Assembly (NCBI GenBank): GCA_039980455.1
Contig: JBDXCG010000004.1
Span: forward strand, 248,001-312,000
Source: CALINF01 sp039980455
GTDB lineage: Bacteria; Pseudomonadota; Gammaproteobacteria; Pseudomonadales; Halieaceae
DNA: 64,000 bases
Direction of reading: 5' to 3'
Position 1 is the stretch's first letter. Each line of letters starts with the position of its first letter. Positions 53,449-61,840 of this stretch are shown one piece after another. The position numbers were made by a program, and so were the translations under genes. The notes below the pieces were generated by a model, which was not told the DNA's origin, ran no database searches, and worked only from the letters and a program-made list of their open reading frames with translations.

Positions 53449-54606
53449 GTGTCACGTCACCGCCTTCGCTTTATCATCACGCTGAGTGCGCTGACCGTCG
53501 CGCTGACTGTTGTCAGTGCACACGGGCAATCAGATAAGGCGGCAACGCGCTCAGAGTTGGATGATGTTACTGCCGCCATCAATCGGGTTACGCAAGAGAT
53601 TGAAGGTGCGCGCACCCGCAAAAGCGCGCTTGAGGCCCAAGTGCGCAAGGCAGAGGTAGAGCTCGGCGAGGTACAGCGGTCCATAAGGGACAACCGCAGC
53701 GCGTTAAAGAGCACCAACGAGACACTCGATGCGCTGGCGGCACGACAGCTGGACCTGGAGACCGCGCGCAATGCGCAACAGGTGCGAATCGCCAAGGAGT
53801 TACGAAGCGCATGGCAGGTAGGTCAGCAGGGTCAATTCCAGGTGCTGCTTAGCCAGGAAAGCCCCGATACGGTCGCCCGCAACCTAACTTATCATCGCTA
53901 TCTGTTCGCGGCTCGCAATGAGTTGTTGGTGGATTACCGACAAACACTGTCAGAACTCGCCGACTTGGAAGTTCGCCAGCTAGCAGCAGTGGAACAACTG
54001 GAGCAGGAGCAAAGCTCGCTGGACGAGGCAGAGAAGCAGCTGGCTAAAGCCAAAGAAACACGCCAACTTGCTGTTGCCAAGCTCAGTGCGGACATTGCGA
54101 GCAAAGGCACAGAGCTCAAACGGATGGAAGAAAATCGCGCTCAACTAGAGCGGCTACTCACCACCATTGAGGAGGCCGTCTCTGACTTGCAGGCACCTGA
54201 AGACTATCAGGCATTCGCAGAGGCGCGAGGCAAGATGTCATGGCCTGTACTGGGCAAACCTTCCAACCGCTTCGGTCGGCCGCGCAACGCCGGCAAAATG
54301 CGTTGGCAGGGGGTAAATATACCGGCACCGGCAGGCGCAACAGTCACCGCTATTCATCAGGGTCGCGTGGTCTACGCTGATTGGTTTCGTGGCTCTGGAC
54401 TGTTACTGATCATTGATCACGGTGACGGGTTCATGAGTTTGTATGCTCACAATCAGGCGTTATTACGCGAGGTTGGCGAGTGGGTGAGAGCCGGTACGTC
54501 TATAACCACCGTTGGCGATTCCGGGGGGCTCAATCGGCCGGCACTGTATTTCGAAATCCGCAAGGACGGTAAGCCCACCAACCCAGCTAACTGGTGTAAA
54601 GGCTGA
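53449..54606 (+). CDS. envC: Murein hydrolase activator EnvC
   Basis: A 385-residue periplasmic activator of the AmiA/AmiB amidases at the septum. A signal peptide (1-27) is followed by long coiled coils (about 30-250) and a LytM domain. The LytM residues that would bind zinc are missing (WQGVNI in place of H-x-G-x-D, and ALYFEIR in place of H-x-H), as in E. coli EnvC, so it activates rather than cuts. The start is GTG. It is followed by ctpA, an order shared with pseudomonads. Confidence 0.94.
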   Translation: MSRHRLRFIITLSALTVALTVVSAHGQSDKAATRSELDDVTAAINRVTQEIEGARTRKSALEAQVRKAEVELGEVQRSIRDNRSALKSTNETLDALAARQLDLETARNAQQVRIAKELRSAWQVGQQGQFQVLLSQESPDTVARNLTYHRYLFAARNELLVDYRQTLSELADLEVRQLAAVEQLEQEQSSLDEAEKQLAKAKETRQLAVAKLSADIASKGTELKRMEENRAQLERLLTTIEEAVSDLQAPEDYQAFAEARGKMSWPVLGKPSNRFGRPRNAGKMRWQGVNIPAPAGATVTAIHQGRVVYADWFRGSGLLLIIDHGDGFMSLYAHNQALLREVGEWVRAGTSITTVGDSGGLNRPALYFEIRKDGKPTNPANWCKG

Positions 54607-54699
54607 TTTAGGGAACCAAGGGCGCTACACCAAGTCTAGTTAACATCGGTTACACTTAAGCAATACTTCGATTAGCCCTGAACGATGCAGGCAACCACC

Positions 54700-56019
54700 A
54701 TGACGCACCAACCTTTCAGCAAATTATTGCAAGCGACAGCCCTTGGCGGGTTGTTGAGTCTTGCACCCGTGGCATTGGCAGTTGAGGAGAGAGGCGAATT
54801 ACCTCTAGATGAACTGCGCACATTTGCCGACGTCTACAACCAGATTCGCGTCGGTTATGTCGAAGAAATCGACGACAGCAAGCTGCTGGAATACGCGATT
54901 CAGGGGATGCTGATGGGGCTGGACCCGCATTCGGTGTACCTCACCAAAGACGCCTTTCAAAATTTGCAGGACACAACATCCGGCGAATTCACAGGCCTTG
55001 GCCTGGAAGTGGGCATGGAAGATGGCTACGTGAAGATTATTGCGCCTATTGATGGCTCTCCGGCCGAAAAAGCGGGCCTGCAGACAGGCGATGTCATCCT
55101 CAAACTGGGCAAAGTCCCCATCAAGGGTATGAGCCTGAATCAGGCGATCGAGAAAATGCGCGGCCCCAAGGGTAGTGAAATTGAGCTGACGATTGGGCGA
55201 TCTGGTGACAGTCAGCCGTTTCAGGTAACCCTGATACGCGACACGATTCAAGTCGCCAGCGTACGCAACCGCTGGCTGGAACCTGGCTATGGCTATATCC
55301 GCATTGCACAGTTTCAAGGCCGCACTGGAGACGATGTTGCCAAGGCGCTAAAAAAACTCGCCGATGAACAAGAAATCAAAGGGCTGGTGCTCGATCTGCG
55401 CAACAATCCGGGTGGAGTGCTGCGAGCCAGTGTTGATGTCGCCGGCCTGTTCATGAACGGCGGTACCGTCGTTTACACCGAGGGGCGTCTCGCCAATTCC
55501 GACATTAACTACGAAGCGACAGCTAAAGACTCGACCAATGGTACACCCCTTGTCGTATTGATAAATGGCGGCTCTGCCAGCGCATCCGAAATCGTTGCCG
55601 GCGCTCTTCAGGATCAGTCACGCGCGGTCATCATGGGTACTAGCAGCTTCGGTAAAGGCTCAGTACAAACAGTACTGCCCATCTCCGAATCGCGCGCTGT
55701 CAAACTCACTACCGCTCTCTACTTTACGCCCAACGGGCGCTCTATTCAGGCAGAGGGTATAGAGCCCGACGTACAAGTGCAGCGCGCCAAGGTCACCACT
55801 ATCGACTCCTCTAGACGAATTACCGAGCGTGACCTGGACGGTCGACTGGACAACGCCGGCGGCAATAGCAAGGCAGACAAAAATCCATCCAGCGAATTGC
55901 TCTCCACCGATAACCAGCTCTACGAGGCGCTCACCCTACTCAAAGGCATCAACATATTGGGTCGGCAGAATCAAAAGATAACGCAGAAAGACGCGACGCT
56001 CGCCGCTGGAGATTCCTGA
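54700..56019 (+). CDS. ctpA: Carboxyl-terminal processing protease CtpA (S41 family)
   Basis: A periplasmic serine protease of about 439 residues with a signal peptide, a PDZ domain (FTGLGLEVGMEDGYVKIIAP and GDVILKLGKVPIKGM) and the S41 catalytic core. The nucleophile Ser is in INGGSASASEIVAGAL and the Lys in GTSSFGKGSVQTV. I chose ATG at 54700, which has AGG 8 bases upstream; ATG at 54685 is the alternative. In Pseudomonas CtpA trims peptidoglycan hydrolases. It converges on hisF. Confidence 0.93.
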   Translation: MTHQPFSKLLQATALGGLLSLAPVALAVEERGELPLDELRTFADVYNQIRVGYVEEIDDSKLLEYAIQGMLMGLDPHSVYLTKDAFQNLQDTTSGEFTGLGLEVGMEDGYVKIIAPIDGSPAEKAGLQTGDVILKLGKVPIKGMSLNQAIEKMRGPKGSEIELTIGRSGDSQPFQVTLIRDTIQVASVRNRWLEPGYGYIRIAQFQGRTGDDVAKALKKLADEQEIKGLVLDLRNNPGGVLRASVDVAGLFMNGGTVVYTEGRLANSDINYEATAKDSTNGTPLVVLINGGSASASEIVAGALQDQSRAVIMGTSSFGKGSVQTVLPISESRAVKLTTALYFTPNGRSIQAEGIEPDVQVQRAKVTTIDSSRRITERDLDGRLDNAGGNSKADKNPSSELLSTDNQLYEALTLLKGINILGRQNQKITQKDATLAAGDS

Positions 56020-56073
56020 GCTTCGCGCACGCCCACAAGCACAGGCGAGCCATAAACAGGATAGTGATGGGGC

Positions 56074-56847
56074 CTAAAGCCTGACTTCTATTCCCCGCTC
56101 GGCCATATAGGTCTTGGCCTGAGGCACAGTAAATTCCCCAAAGTGGAAGATGCTAGCGGCGAGCACCGCATCGGCGCCGCCCAATACAATTCCATCTACC
56201 AGATGATCCAGCGTGCCGACACCGCCGGAGGCGATAACGGGCACATCAACAGCATCGGTAATCGCACGCGTAACGCCCAGCTCAAAACCATTCTTGGTGC
56301 CGTCGCGATCCATACTGGTTAACAGAATTTCGCCCGCACCCAAATCCGCCATCTTGCGCGCCCACGCCACAGCATCGATGCCGGTCGGTTTACGCCCTCC
56401 ATGGGTAAAAATCTCCCAGCGTGGTAGGCCGTCTACATCCTCGACCCGTTTAGCGTCTATCGCCACAACAATACATTGGGAGCCAAACCGGTCGGCTGCC
56501 TCACGCACAAGCTCGGGATTGTGGATTGCCGCGGTGTTGATACTGACCTTGTCGGCACCGGCATTGAGCATCGTGCGAATGTCATTTACCTCACGAATAC
56601 CACCACCCACTGTTAAAGGAATAAACACCTGCTCAGCGATTTTTTCTACCGTATGCACGGTAGTGTCGCGGCCCTCATGGCTTGCGGTAATATCGAGGAA
56701 AGTAATCTCATCTGCGCCTTGCTCGTTATAGCGCCTCGCGATCTCTACCGGGTCGCCGGCATCGCGTATCTCCACGAAGTTTACGCCTTTCACCACGCGA
56801 CCGTTCTCTACATCGAGACAGGGAATTATCCGTTTGGCCAGTCCCAC
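56074..56847 (-). CDS. hisF: Imidazole glycerol phosphate synthase subunit HisF
   Basis: The 257-residue cyclase half of IGP synthase, a TIM barrel. Conserved: LAKRIIPCLDVENGRVVKGV, GADEITFLDITASHEGRDT, PLTVGGGIREVNDI and VIASGGVGTLDHLVDG. I prefer the GTG at 56847 because GAGG lies 9 bases upstream and the product opens like other HisF; the ATG at 56862 would overlap hisA by 14 bases. It is the last gene of hisB-hisH-hisA-hisF. Confidence 0.94.
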   Translation of the reverse strand: MGLAKRIIPCLDVENGRVVKGVNFVEIRDAGDPVEIARRYNEQGADEITFLDITASHEGRDTTVHTVEKIAEQVFIPLTVGGGIREVNDIRTMLNAGADKVSINTAAIHNPELVREAADRFGSQCIVVAIDAKRVEDVDGLPRWEIFTHGGRKPTGIDAVAWARKMADLGAGEILLTSMDRDGTKNGFELGVTRAITDAVDVPVIASGGVGTLDHLVDGIVLGGADAVLAASIFHFGEFTVPQAKTYMAERGIEVRL

Positions 56848-56848
56848 T

Positions 56849-57583
56849 TTAGCCAGCCTCATCACAGAGGCGCTGTGCCTCGCTGACATCCAAACTGCCT
56901 TCGTAGATTGCACGTCCGGTGATAGCGCCCTCTATTCCGCATGCGGCAACTGCATTGAGCGCTCGAATATCGTCGAGGTTGGTTATGCCACCCGACGCAA
57001 TAACGGGAATCGAGGAAGCTTCAGCCATTGCCACAGTCGCCTCTACATTAACCCCCTGCATCATTCCGTCGCGAGCGATATCGGTATACACAATGGCTGA
57101 CACCCCATCGGCATCAAACTGGCGTGCCAGGTCGGCAGCCTGCACCTGCGATACTTCAGCCCATCCATCGGTGGCAACGAATCCGTCTCTGGCATCTAGC
57201 CCAACAATGACTTTACCCGGAAACGCGGCACAGGCCTGAGCCACAAACTCGGGCTCTTTTACAGCTTTGGTTCCGATTATCACATAGCTCACGCCGGCAC
57301 GAACGTACTGCTCGATCGTTTCCAGATCTCGAATACCACCGCCAATTTGTACTGGGAGTTTAGGAAACGCTTTAGTGATGGCTGTCACAACACCTCCATT
57401 GACGGGCTCTCCGGCAAATGCGCCATTGAGATCCACCAGGTGCAAACGCCTGCAGCCTGCTTCAACCCAACGAGCGGCCATGGCAACCGGATCATCAGAG
57501 AATACAGTCGAATCGTCCATTAGACCCTGGCGCAACCTTACGCATTCTCCATCCTTAAGGTCGATCGCAGGAATAATCAGCAT
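56849..57583 (-). CDS. hisA: Phosphoribosylformimino-AICAR phosphate isomerase HisA
   Basis: A 244-residue TIM-barrel isomerase of histidine synthesis. Typical: MLIIPAIDLKDGECVRLRQG, HLVDLNGAFAGEPVN, PVQIGGGIRDLETIEQYV and VIASGGITNLDDIRAL. The start overlaps the hisH stop by 7 bases. Confidence 0.97.
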   Translation of the reverse strand: MLIIPAIDLKDGECVRLRQGLMDDSTVFSDDPVAMAARWVEAGCRRLHLVDLNGAFAGEPVNGGVVTAITKAFPKLPVQIGGGIRDLETIEQYVRAGVSYVIIGTKAVKEPEFVAQACAAFPGKVIVGLDARDGFVATDGWAEVSQVQAADLARQFDADGVSAIVYTDIARDGMMQGVNVEATVAMAEASSIPVIASGGITNLDDIRALNAVAACGIEGAITGRAIYEGSLDVSEAQRLCDEAG

Positions 57584-58227
57584 TGTCCGTTCCAGTGAAG
57601 AAAGTTGCGTAATAATTGTAGACCAACGGTATCGCTCTTTTCGGGATGAAACTGCACCGCAAACAAGTTGTCTCGGGCCAGTGCCGCATCGACTTCAACA
57701 CCATAATGTGCGCTGCCAGCAACCAGTTGGCGGTCTTCGGCGACCACGTGATAGCTATGCACGAAGTAGAAGCGGCTGCCGTCAGCAATATCGTGCCACA
57801 AAGGGTGCGGGCAGGTTTGGTTGACCCGGTTCCAACCCATGTGCGGTACTTTCAAACGCTCACCCGATGCCTCGTGTAACCCCTTGCCAAAGAACCTGAC
57901 GTCGCCATCAAGAATATCCAGACAATCCACTCCGTCGTTTTCTTCCGAGCGACTCATCAGCGCCTGCATGCCAACGCAGATCGCCAACACCGGCTTGTGC
58001 TGCTCAACCAGCGCAGTAGCGAGCAACTCATCGCACTGTAGCCGCCGGATCTCTGCCATGCAGTCGCGTATGGCGCCTACACCCGGAAATACGACTCTAT
58101 CGGCACTGCGCAATAGATCGGCATCATGCGTGACGATGACCTCATGCGCACCCGCGTGTTCAAGTGCGCTGGCCACCGAATGCAGATTGCCCATGCCGTA
58201 ATCTATTACGGCAACGGTACCACTCAT
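57577..58227 (-). CDS. hisH: Imidazole glycerol phosphate synthase glutaminase HisH
   Basis: A 216-residue class I glutamine amidotransferase that supplies ammonia to HisF. The triad is visible: Cys in LAICVGMQALMSRSEEN, and His-x-Glu in AVQFHPEKS. The start MSGTVAVIDYGMGNLHSVA is typical. It follows hisB by about 30 bases and overlaps hisA. Confidence 0.97.
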   Translation of the reverse strand: MSGTVAVIDYGMGNLHSVASALEHAGAHEVIVTHDADLLRSADRVVFPGVGAIRDCMAEIRRLQCDELLATALVEQHKPVLAICVGMQALMSRSEENDGVDCLDILDGDVRFFGKGLHEASGERLKVPHMGWNRVNQTCPHPLWHDIADGSRFYFVHSYHVVAEDRQLVAGSAHYGVEVDAALARDNLFAVQFHPEKSDTVGLQLLRNFLHWNGQC

Positions 58228-58257
58228 ATCATGTCCTGAAGCAGTTCGGCAGCGAGC

Positions 58258-58851
58258 CTACAGCACGCCCTTGGTTGAAGGTGTAATCCCAGCCATTGCG
58301 GGGTCGGCAGTTAACGCCATGCGCACAGCACGGCCAAAAGCCTTGAATACAGTTTCGGCCTGATGATGCGTATTTTCACCGCGCAAGTTGTCAACATGCA
58401 GGGTAACGCCCGCATGATTCACGAAACCCTGGAAAAACTCGTAGAACAAATCGACATCAAAGCCACCGACCTGCCCCCGGGTGAACGGCACGTGAAACTC
58501 CAGCCCCGAACGACCCGAAAAATCGACCACTACGCGCGATAGCGCTTCATCCAACGGTACGTAAGCGTGTCCGTAGCGAAGTATCCCCTTCTTGTCTCCC
58601 ACTGCCTGACTAAAAGCCTGTCCAATGGTTATTCCGATATCTTCAACCGTATGGTGGTCATCAATATGCAAGTCACCCTTAGCCTTAATATCCAGGTCCA
58701 TCATCCCGTGGCGAGCAATTTGATCAAGCATGTGCTCCAGGAATGGAACTCCGGTATCAAAATTTGCCGTACCGCTGCCATCCAGGTTCACCGACACGGT
58801 GATCTGGGTTTCCAGCGTATTGCGTGTGACTGTGGCGCGTCGCTCAGTCAT
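58258..58851 (-). CDS. hisB: Imidazoleglycerol-phosphate dehydratase HisB
   Basis: A 197-residue manganese enzyme; it is the single-function IGPD form without the N-terminal phosphatase domain of enteric HisB. His-rich metal motifs include FLEHMLDQIARHG, DDHHTVEDIGI and ENTHHQAETVFKAF. It is the first gene of the hisBHAF operon; a separate histidinol-phosphate phosphatase must lie elsewhere. Confidence 0.97.
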   Translation of the reverse strand: MTERRATVTRNTLETQITVSVNLDGSGTANFDTGVPFLEHMLDQIARHGMMDLDIKAKGDLHIDDHHTVEDIGITIGQAFSQAVGDKKGILRYGHAYVPLDEALSRVVVDFSGRSGLEFHVPFTRGQVGGFDVDLFYEFFQGFVNHAGVTLHVDNLRGENTHHQAETVFKAFGRAVRMALTADPAMAGITPSTKGVL

Positions 58852-59028
58852 ACTACTCTCCTGTTAGCTAGCGGGCTTCGCGGGCTAGTTGGCCAAAGAG
58901 GGGGGAAGTTCTACCCTCTAAAAAAGCCCGCAAGTATAAAAGAAAGCTGTTTTCAATTCACTGCCGTATTACTACACACAAATTTGAGTGATCCAGCAGC
59001 CCTCTGGTGCGTCTGAGCCCTCCACACC

Positions 59029-60093
59029 ATGACACAAGACTCCAACTTCGCGAACCGCATTCTGGCCTGGTACGACATCCATGGCCGCAAGGACCTGCCA
59101 TGGCAGCAGGCTATTTCTGCCTACCGCGTATGGGTATCGGAGATCATGCTGCAACAAACGCAGGTCTCCACCGTCATCCCTTACTTTGAGCGATTTATGC
59201 AGCGGTTCCCCGACGTGCGCGAACTGGCCGCTGCGACTCAAGATGACGTGCTGCACCACTGGACCGGGCTTGGCTACTACGCTCGAGCTCGCAATCTACA
59301 CAAAACAGCACAGATCGTGAGCTCTCAGCTCGACGACAAATTTCCCGACTCCATTGAAGGATTGTGTGAACTGCCGGGTATAGGGCGTTCCACAGCGGGC
59401 GCAATCCTGAGCATTGCCAGTGGTCAACGTGCAGCGATTCTTGATGGCAATGTGAAACGCGTCCTGGCTCGCCACGCCGCAGTGGAGGGTTGGCCAGGAG
59501 TAAGCCGGATTCACGCCGCGCTATGGGATATCGCCGAACAGCGCACGCCAGACATTCGACATGCAGATTACACTCAGGCCATGATGGATTTGGGTGCAAC
59601 CTTGTGTACGCGCTCAAAGCCGCGCTGCGGCGACTGCCCGGTGGCTATCGACTGTATTGCAAACCAGACCCAAACCCAGACACTGTATCCCGGCAAGAAG
59701 CCCAAGAAAGTACTGCCCATCAAGGCCACTCGATTTTTGCTGGTAATGCACGGAGCTAACGAAGTACTACTCGAGAAGCGGCCCGACCAGGGCATCTGGG
59801 GTGGGCTCTGGTGCTTCCCGGAAATGGATGTCGACACGAATTCCATAGAAGCCTGGTGCCTGGATCGGCTTCAAACCACGCCCACGTCGCTGCAGCACAT
59901 GACACCGTTTCGACATACCTTCAGCCACTATCACCTTGATATCAGCCCGGTGCTAGTCTCGATAGAACGGGCTAGTGAGTCCATTATGGAGACCGATGCC
60001 CGCCTCTGGTATAACTTACAGCAACCACAAAATCTCGGGCTGGCAGCTCCAGTGGTCAAGCTCTTGAAATCCATTCAGCAAAACTCCAACTAA
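59029..60093 (+). CDS. mutY: A/G-specific adenine glycosylase MutY
   Basis: A 354-residue base-excision enzyme that removes adenine opposite 8-oxoguanine. The catalytic Glu38 is in SEIMLQQTQVS; the helix-hairpin-helix is LCELPGIGRSTAGAI with the catalytic Asp in AAILDGNVKRVLARHA. The iron-sulfur cysteines are spaced C-x6-C-x2-C-x5-C in CTRSKPRCGDCPVAIDC. The C-terminal NUDIX-like domain recognises 8-oxoG. yggX follows 12 bases later. Confidence 0.97.
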   Translation: MTQDSNFANRILAWYDIHGRKDLPWQQAISAYRVWVSEIMLQQTQVSTVIPYFERFMQRFPDVRELAAATQDDVLHHWTGLGYYARARNLHKTAQIVSSQLDDKFPDSIEGLCELPGIGRSTAGAILSIASGQRAAILDGNVKRVLARHAAVEGWPGVSRIHAALWDIAEQRTPDIRHADYTQAMMDLGATLCTRSKPRCGDCPVAIDCIANQTQTQTLYPGKKPKKVLPIKATRFLLVMHGANEVLLEKRPDQGIWGGLWCFPEMDVDTNSIEAWCLDRLQTTPTSLQHMTPFRHTFSHYHLDISPVLVSIERASESIMETDARLWYNLQQPQNLGLAAPVVKLLKSIQQNSN

Positions 60094-60105
60094 GCCGGAG
60101 CATTC

Positions 60106-60381
60106 ATGTCACGTACGGTCTATTGCAAGAAATATCAAAGAGAAATGGAGGGCCTTACCAAACCACCCTACCCTGGACCCAAAGGTGAAGACATCTTCGA
60201 AAACGTATCCAGCCAAGCCTGGGCCGAATGGCAGGCGCACCAGACCATGCTCATTAACGAAAAACATCTCAGCTTGGTAGACCCCGAGTCGAGGAAGTAT
60301 TTGCAGGGAGAGATGGAGAAGTTCCTATCAGGGGCGGACTACGACAAAGCGGAAGGTTATGTCCCGCCCAGCGAGGGTTGA
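60106..60381 (+). CDS. yggX: Probable Fe(2+)-trafficking protein YggX
   Basis: A 91-residue protein that protects iron-sulfur enzymes from oxidation. It begins MSRTVYCKKYQREMEGL with the conserved Cys7, and has PYPGPKGEDIFENVSSQAW and WQAHQTMLINEKHLSL. It is co-transcribed with mutY, a conserved pair linking two oxidative-damage defences. Confidence 0.96.
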   Translation: MSRTVYCKKYQREMEGLTKPPYPGPKGEDIFENVSSQAWAEWQAHQTMLINEKHLSLVDPESRKYLQGEMEKFLSGADYDKAEGYVPPSEG

Positions 60382-60387
60382 GAGGCC

Positions 60388-60416
60388 TTGACTCACGCCT
60401 GATCTGCGGTTTTAAT
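60388..60416 (+). promoter_or_regulatory. Sigma70 promoter of tRNA-Phe
   Basis: TTGACT (60388-60393), a 17-base spacer and TTTAAT (60411-60416). Just after it is a GC-rich stretch (ACGCCCCC), a discriminator of the kind found at stringently controlled stable-RNA promoters. The tRNA starts 27 bases after the -10 box. Confidence 0.8.
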
Positions 60417-60442
60417 ACGCCCCCTTCGCCATAAGCGACTCC

Positions 60443-60518
60443 GCCCGGATAGCTCAGTCGGTAGAGCAGGGGATTGAAAATCCCCGTGTCGGCAGTTCGA
60501 TTCTGTCTCCGGGCACCA
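60443..60518 (+). tRNA. tRNA-Phe (GAA anticodon)
   Basis: A 76-base tRNA that folds fully: acceptor GCCCGGA/TCCGGGC, D-arm GCTC-AGTCGGTA-GAGC, anticodon arm GGGGA-TTGAAAA-TCCCC with anticodon GAA, T-arm GGCAG-TTCGATT-CTGTC, and an encoded CCA end. It has a strong promoter and a terminator 13 bases downstream. It is followed by two further copies of its own 3' end and terminator. Confidence 0.97.
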
Positions 60519-60530
60519 TATTCAACAAAA

Positions 60531-60558
60531 AGCCTCGCCAATACCGCGGGGCTTTTTT
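60531..60558 (+). terminator. tRNA-Phe terminator, copy 1
   Basis: AGCCTCGC pairs with GCGGGGCT (one G-T pair) around CAATACC, then six T. It ends tRNA-Phe transcription. Confidence 0.93.
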
Positions 60559-60632
60559 GTGGGCCGACACTCTGTGTCGACCCCGGTACGCCGGCCGGTT
60601 CATTCTGTCTCCGGGCACCATATTCAACAAAA

Positions 60633-60660
60633 AGCCTCGCCTATAACGCGGGGCTTTTTT
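60633..60660 (+). terminator. Terminator, repeat copy 2
   Basis: Same 8-base stem as copy 1 with loop CTATAAC and six T. Being downstream of an intact terminator, it would only act on readthrough. Confidence 0.9.
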
Positions 60661-60734
60661 GTGGGCCGACACTCTGTGTCGACCCCGGTACGCCGGCCGG
60701 TTCATTCTGTCTCCGGGCACCATATTCAACAAAA

Positions 60735-60762
60735 AGCCTCGCCTATACCGCGGGGCTTTTTT
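60735..60762 (+). terminator. Terminator, repeat copy 3
   Basis: Same stem with loop CTATACC and six T; the array ends 8 bases after it. Three terminators in series give strong insulation of the channel gene. Confidence 0.9.
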
Positions 60763-60851
60763 GTGGGCCGTAGGTTCATACGCGCCTTACACGATGTGCG
60801 GTTACTGCAGCAAACAGGTACAGTAGGAAAAAACACTCTAAGCCTGCATCT

Positions 60852-61277
60852 ATGCTCACAGTATTTCTGGTCAACCTTGGCGTAATCGCTATTGTGGTGG
60901 TCATTCATTACGAGTTTCTGTTTCGGTTCACCAAGCTGATGCCGGTGATGCAGATTCGCCATCGCTTTCGCATTGTTATCGGAGTCTTCGCCGCATTAAC
61001 AGCCCACGCAGCCGAGGTTTGGATTTTCGCGGGCTCTTTCTACCTCATGCATCACTCCGAAACCTGGGGCACCCTAGAAGGTAACTTTTCGGGATCGCTA
61101 CTGGATTGCGTTTACTTTTCCTTTACCACCTATACCACCCTGGGTACCGGTGATATCGAACCCTTGGGTGATCTTCGCTACCTCACCGGCCTGGAATCAC
61201 TCACCGGCCTGGTACTCATTACCTGGACAGCGTCGTTTCTGTACCTCGAAATGACACGTTACTGGGATTCCGACTGA
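60852..61277 (+). CDS. Small potassium-channel-like protein (two membrane helices)
   Basis: A 141-residue membrane protein. It has three hydrophobic stretches (about 1-20, 36-58, 108-130) and a pore-loop region SFTTYTTLGTGDIEPLGD. The filter reads T-L-G-T-G-D instead of T-V-G-Y-G-D, so selectivity may differ from a classical K+ channel. There is no cytosolic sensor domain. It stands alone between the tRNA repeats and the GNAT gene. Confidence 0.8.
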   Translation: MLTVFLVNLGVIAIVVVIHYEFLFRFTKLMPVMQIRHRFRIVIGVFAALTAHAAEVWIFAGSFYLMHHSETWGTLEGNFSGSLLDCVYFSFTTYTTLGTGDIEPLGDLRYLTGLESLTGLVLITWTASFLYLEMTRYWDSD

Positions 61278-61338
61278 TGCGGGCTAAAACCCTGCCCTCG
61301 CAGCCACCACTCACCCCGCACACTCATGAGGATCGACC

Positions 61339-61821
61339 ATGCCTGAGCTAAACATTCGACCTGCTACACCGGACGACGTGTCCTTGATTTTGGACTTCGT
61401 GAAAGAGCTCGCTGATTATGAAAAGGCACTGGACGAGGTGAAGGCGACCACCGACGATCTGCTCGCAGCCTTGTTTGGAGAACAGGCAAAAGCGCATTGC
61501 GTCATCTGTGAATCCGACGGAGAGCCAGCCGGTCTTGCGCTTTATTTCTACAACTTCTCCACCTGGCTGGGCAAGTTTGGCCTCTTTCTTGAAGACCTCT
61601 ACGTAACTCCGTCCCACCGCGGCACGGGCGCGGGCAAAGCACTCTTAAAGCACCTGGCCCAGTTAGCGATAGAAAATGACTGCGGCCGCTTCGAATGGAA
61701 CGTGCTGGATTGGAATGAGCCCTCAATCAAGTTCTACGAATCGTTTGGCGCTCAGCCACAAAGTGAATGGATTGGCTACCGACTCAGTGGCAAGGCGCTG
61801 GCAGACTTTGCGGCCAGCTAA
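61339..61821 (+). CDS. GNAT family N-acetyltransferase
   Basis: A 160-residue GNAT enzyme close to the diamine acetyltransferase (SSAT) type. It shows IRPATPDDVSLILDFVKELA at the N-terminus, LYFYNFSTWLGKFGLFLEDL, the acetyl-CoA loop VTPSHRGTGAGKALLKHL and WNVLDWNEPSIKFYESFGA. The acceptor is unknown. The gene is 62 bases after the channel gene. Confidence 0.87.
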   Translation: MPELNIRPATPDDVSLILDFVKELADYEKALDEVKATTDDLLAALFGEQAKAHCVICESDGEPAGLALYFYNFSTWLGKFGLFLEDLYVTPSHRGTGAGKALLKHLAQLAIENDCGRFEWNVLDWNEPSIKFYESFGAQPQSEWIGYRLSGKALADFAAS

Positions 61822-61840
61822 TAGTCGAACACCCGAAGAT

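Larger units (their letters stand above)
60495..60770 (+). repeat. Tandem repeat of the tRNA-Phe 3' end with terminator (102-bp unit, 2.7 copies)
   Basis: Unit starts: 60495 (inside the tRNA, 103 bases), 60598 (102 bases) and 60700 (71 bases, ends at 60770). Each copy carries about 23 bases from the T-loop to the CCA end, ATATTCAACAAA, a terminator hairpin and, except the last, a spacer with a CGACAC-TCT-GTGTCG hairpin. Copies differ by a missing G (GTTCGATT versus GTTCATT) and a few loop bases. The array explains the gap up to the channel gene; the open frames crossing it are artefacts. Confidence 0.95.

Noticed and set aside
60495..60770. Direct repeats considered as a CRISPR array or phage attachment site
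   Set aside because: The units are 102 bases with no variable spacers and contain terminator hairpins; no integrase or cas gene is near.
60474..60773. A 99-residue plus-strand frame and a 108-residue frame with perfect internal repeats, and minus-strand counterparts
   Set aside because: They are translations of the tRNA-Phe 3' end repeats and terminators. No ribosome site exists and the region is fully explained as stable-RNA sequence.
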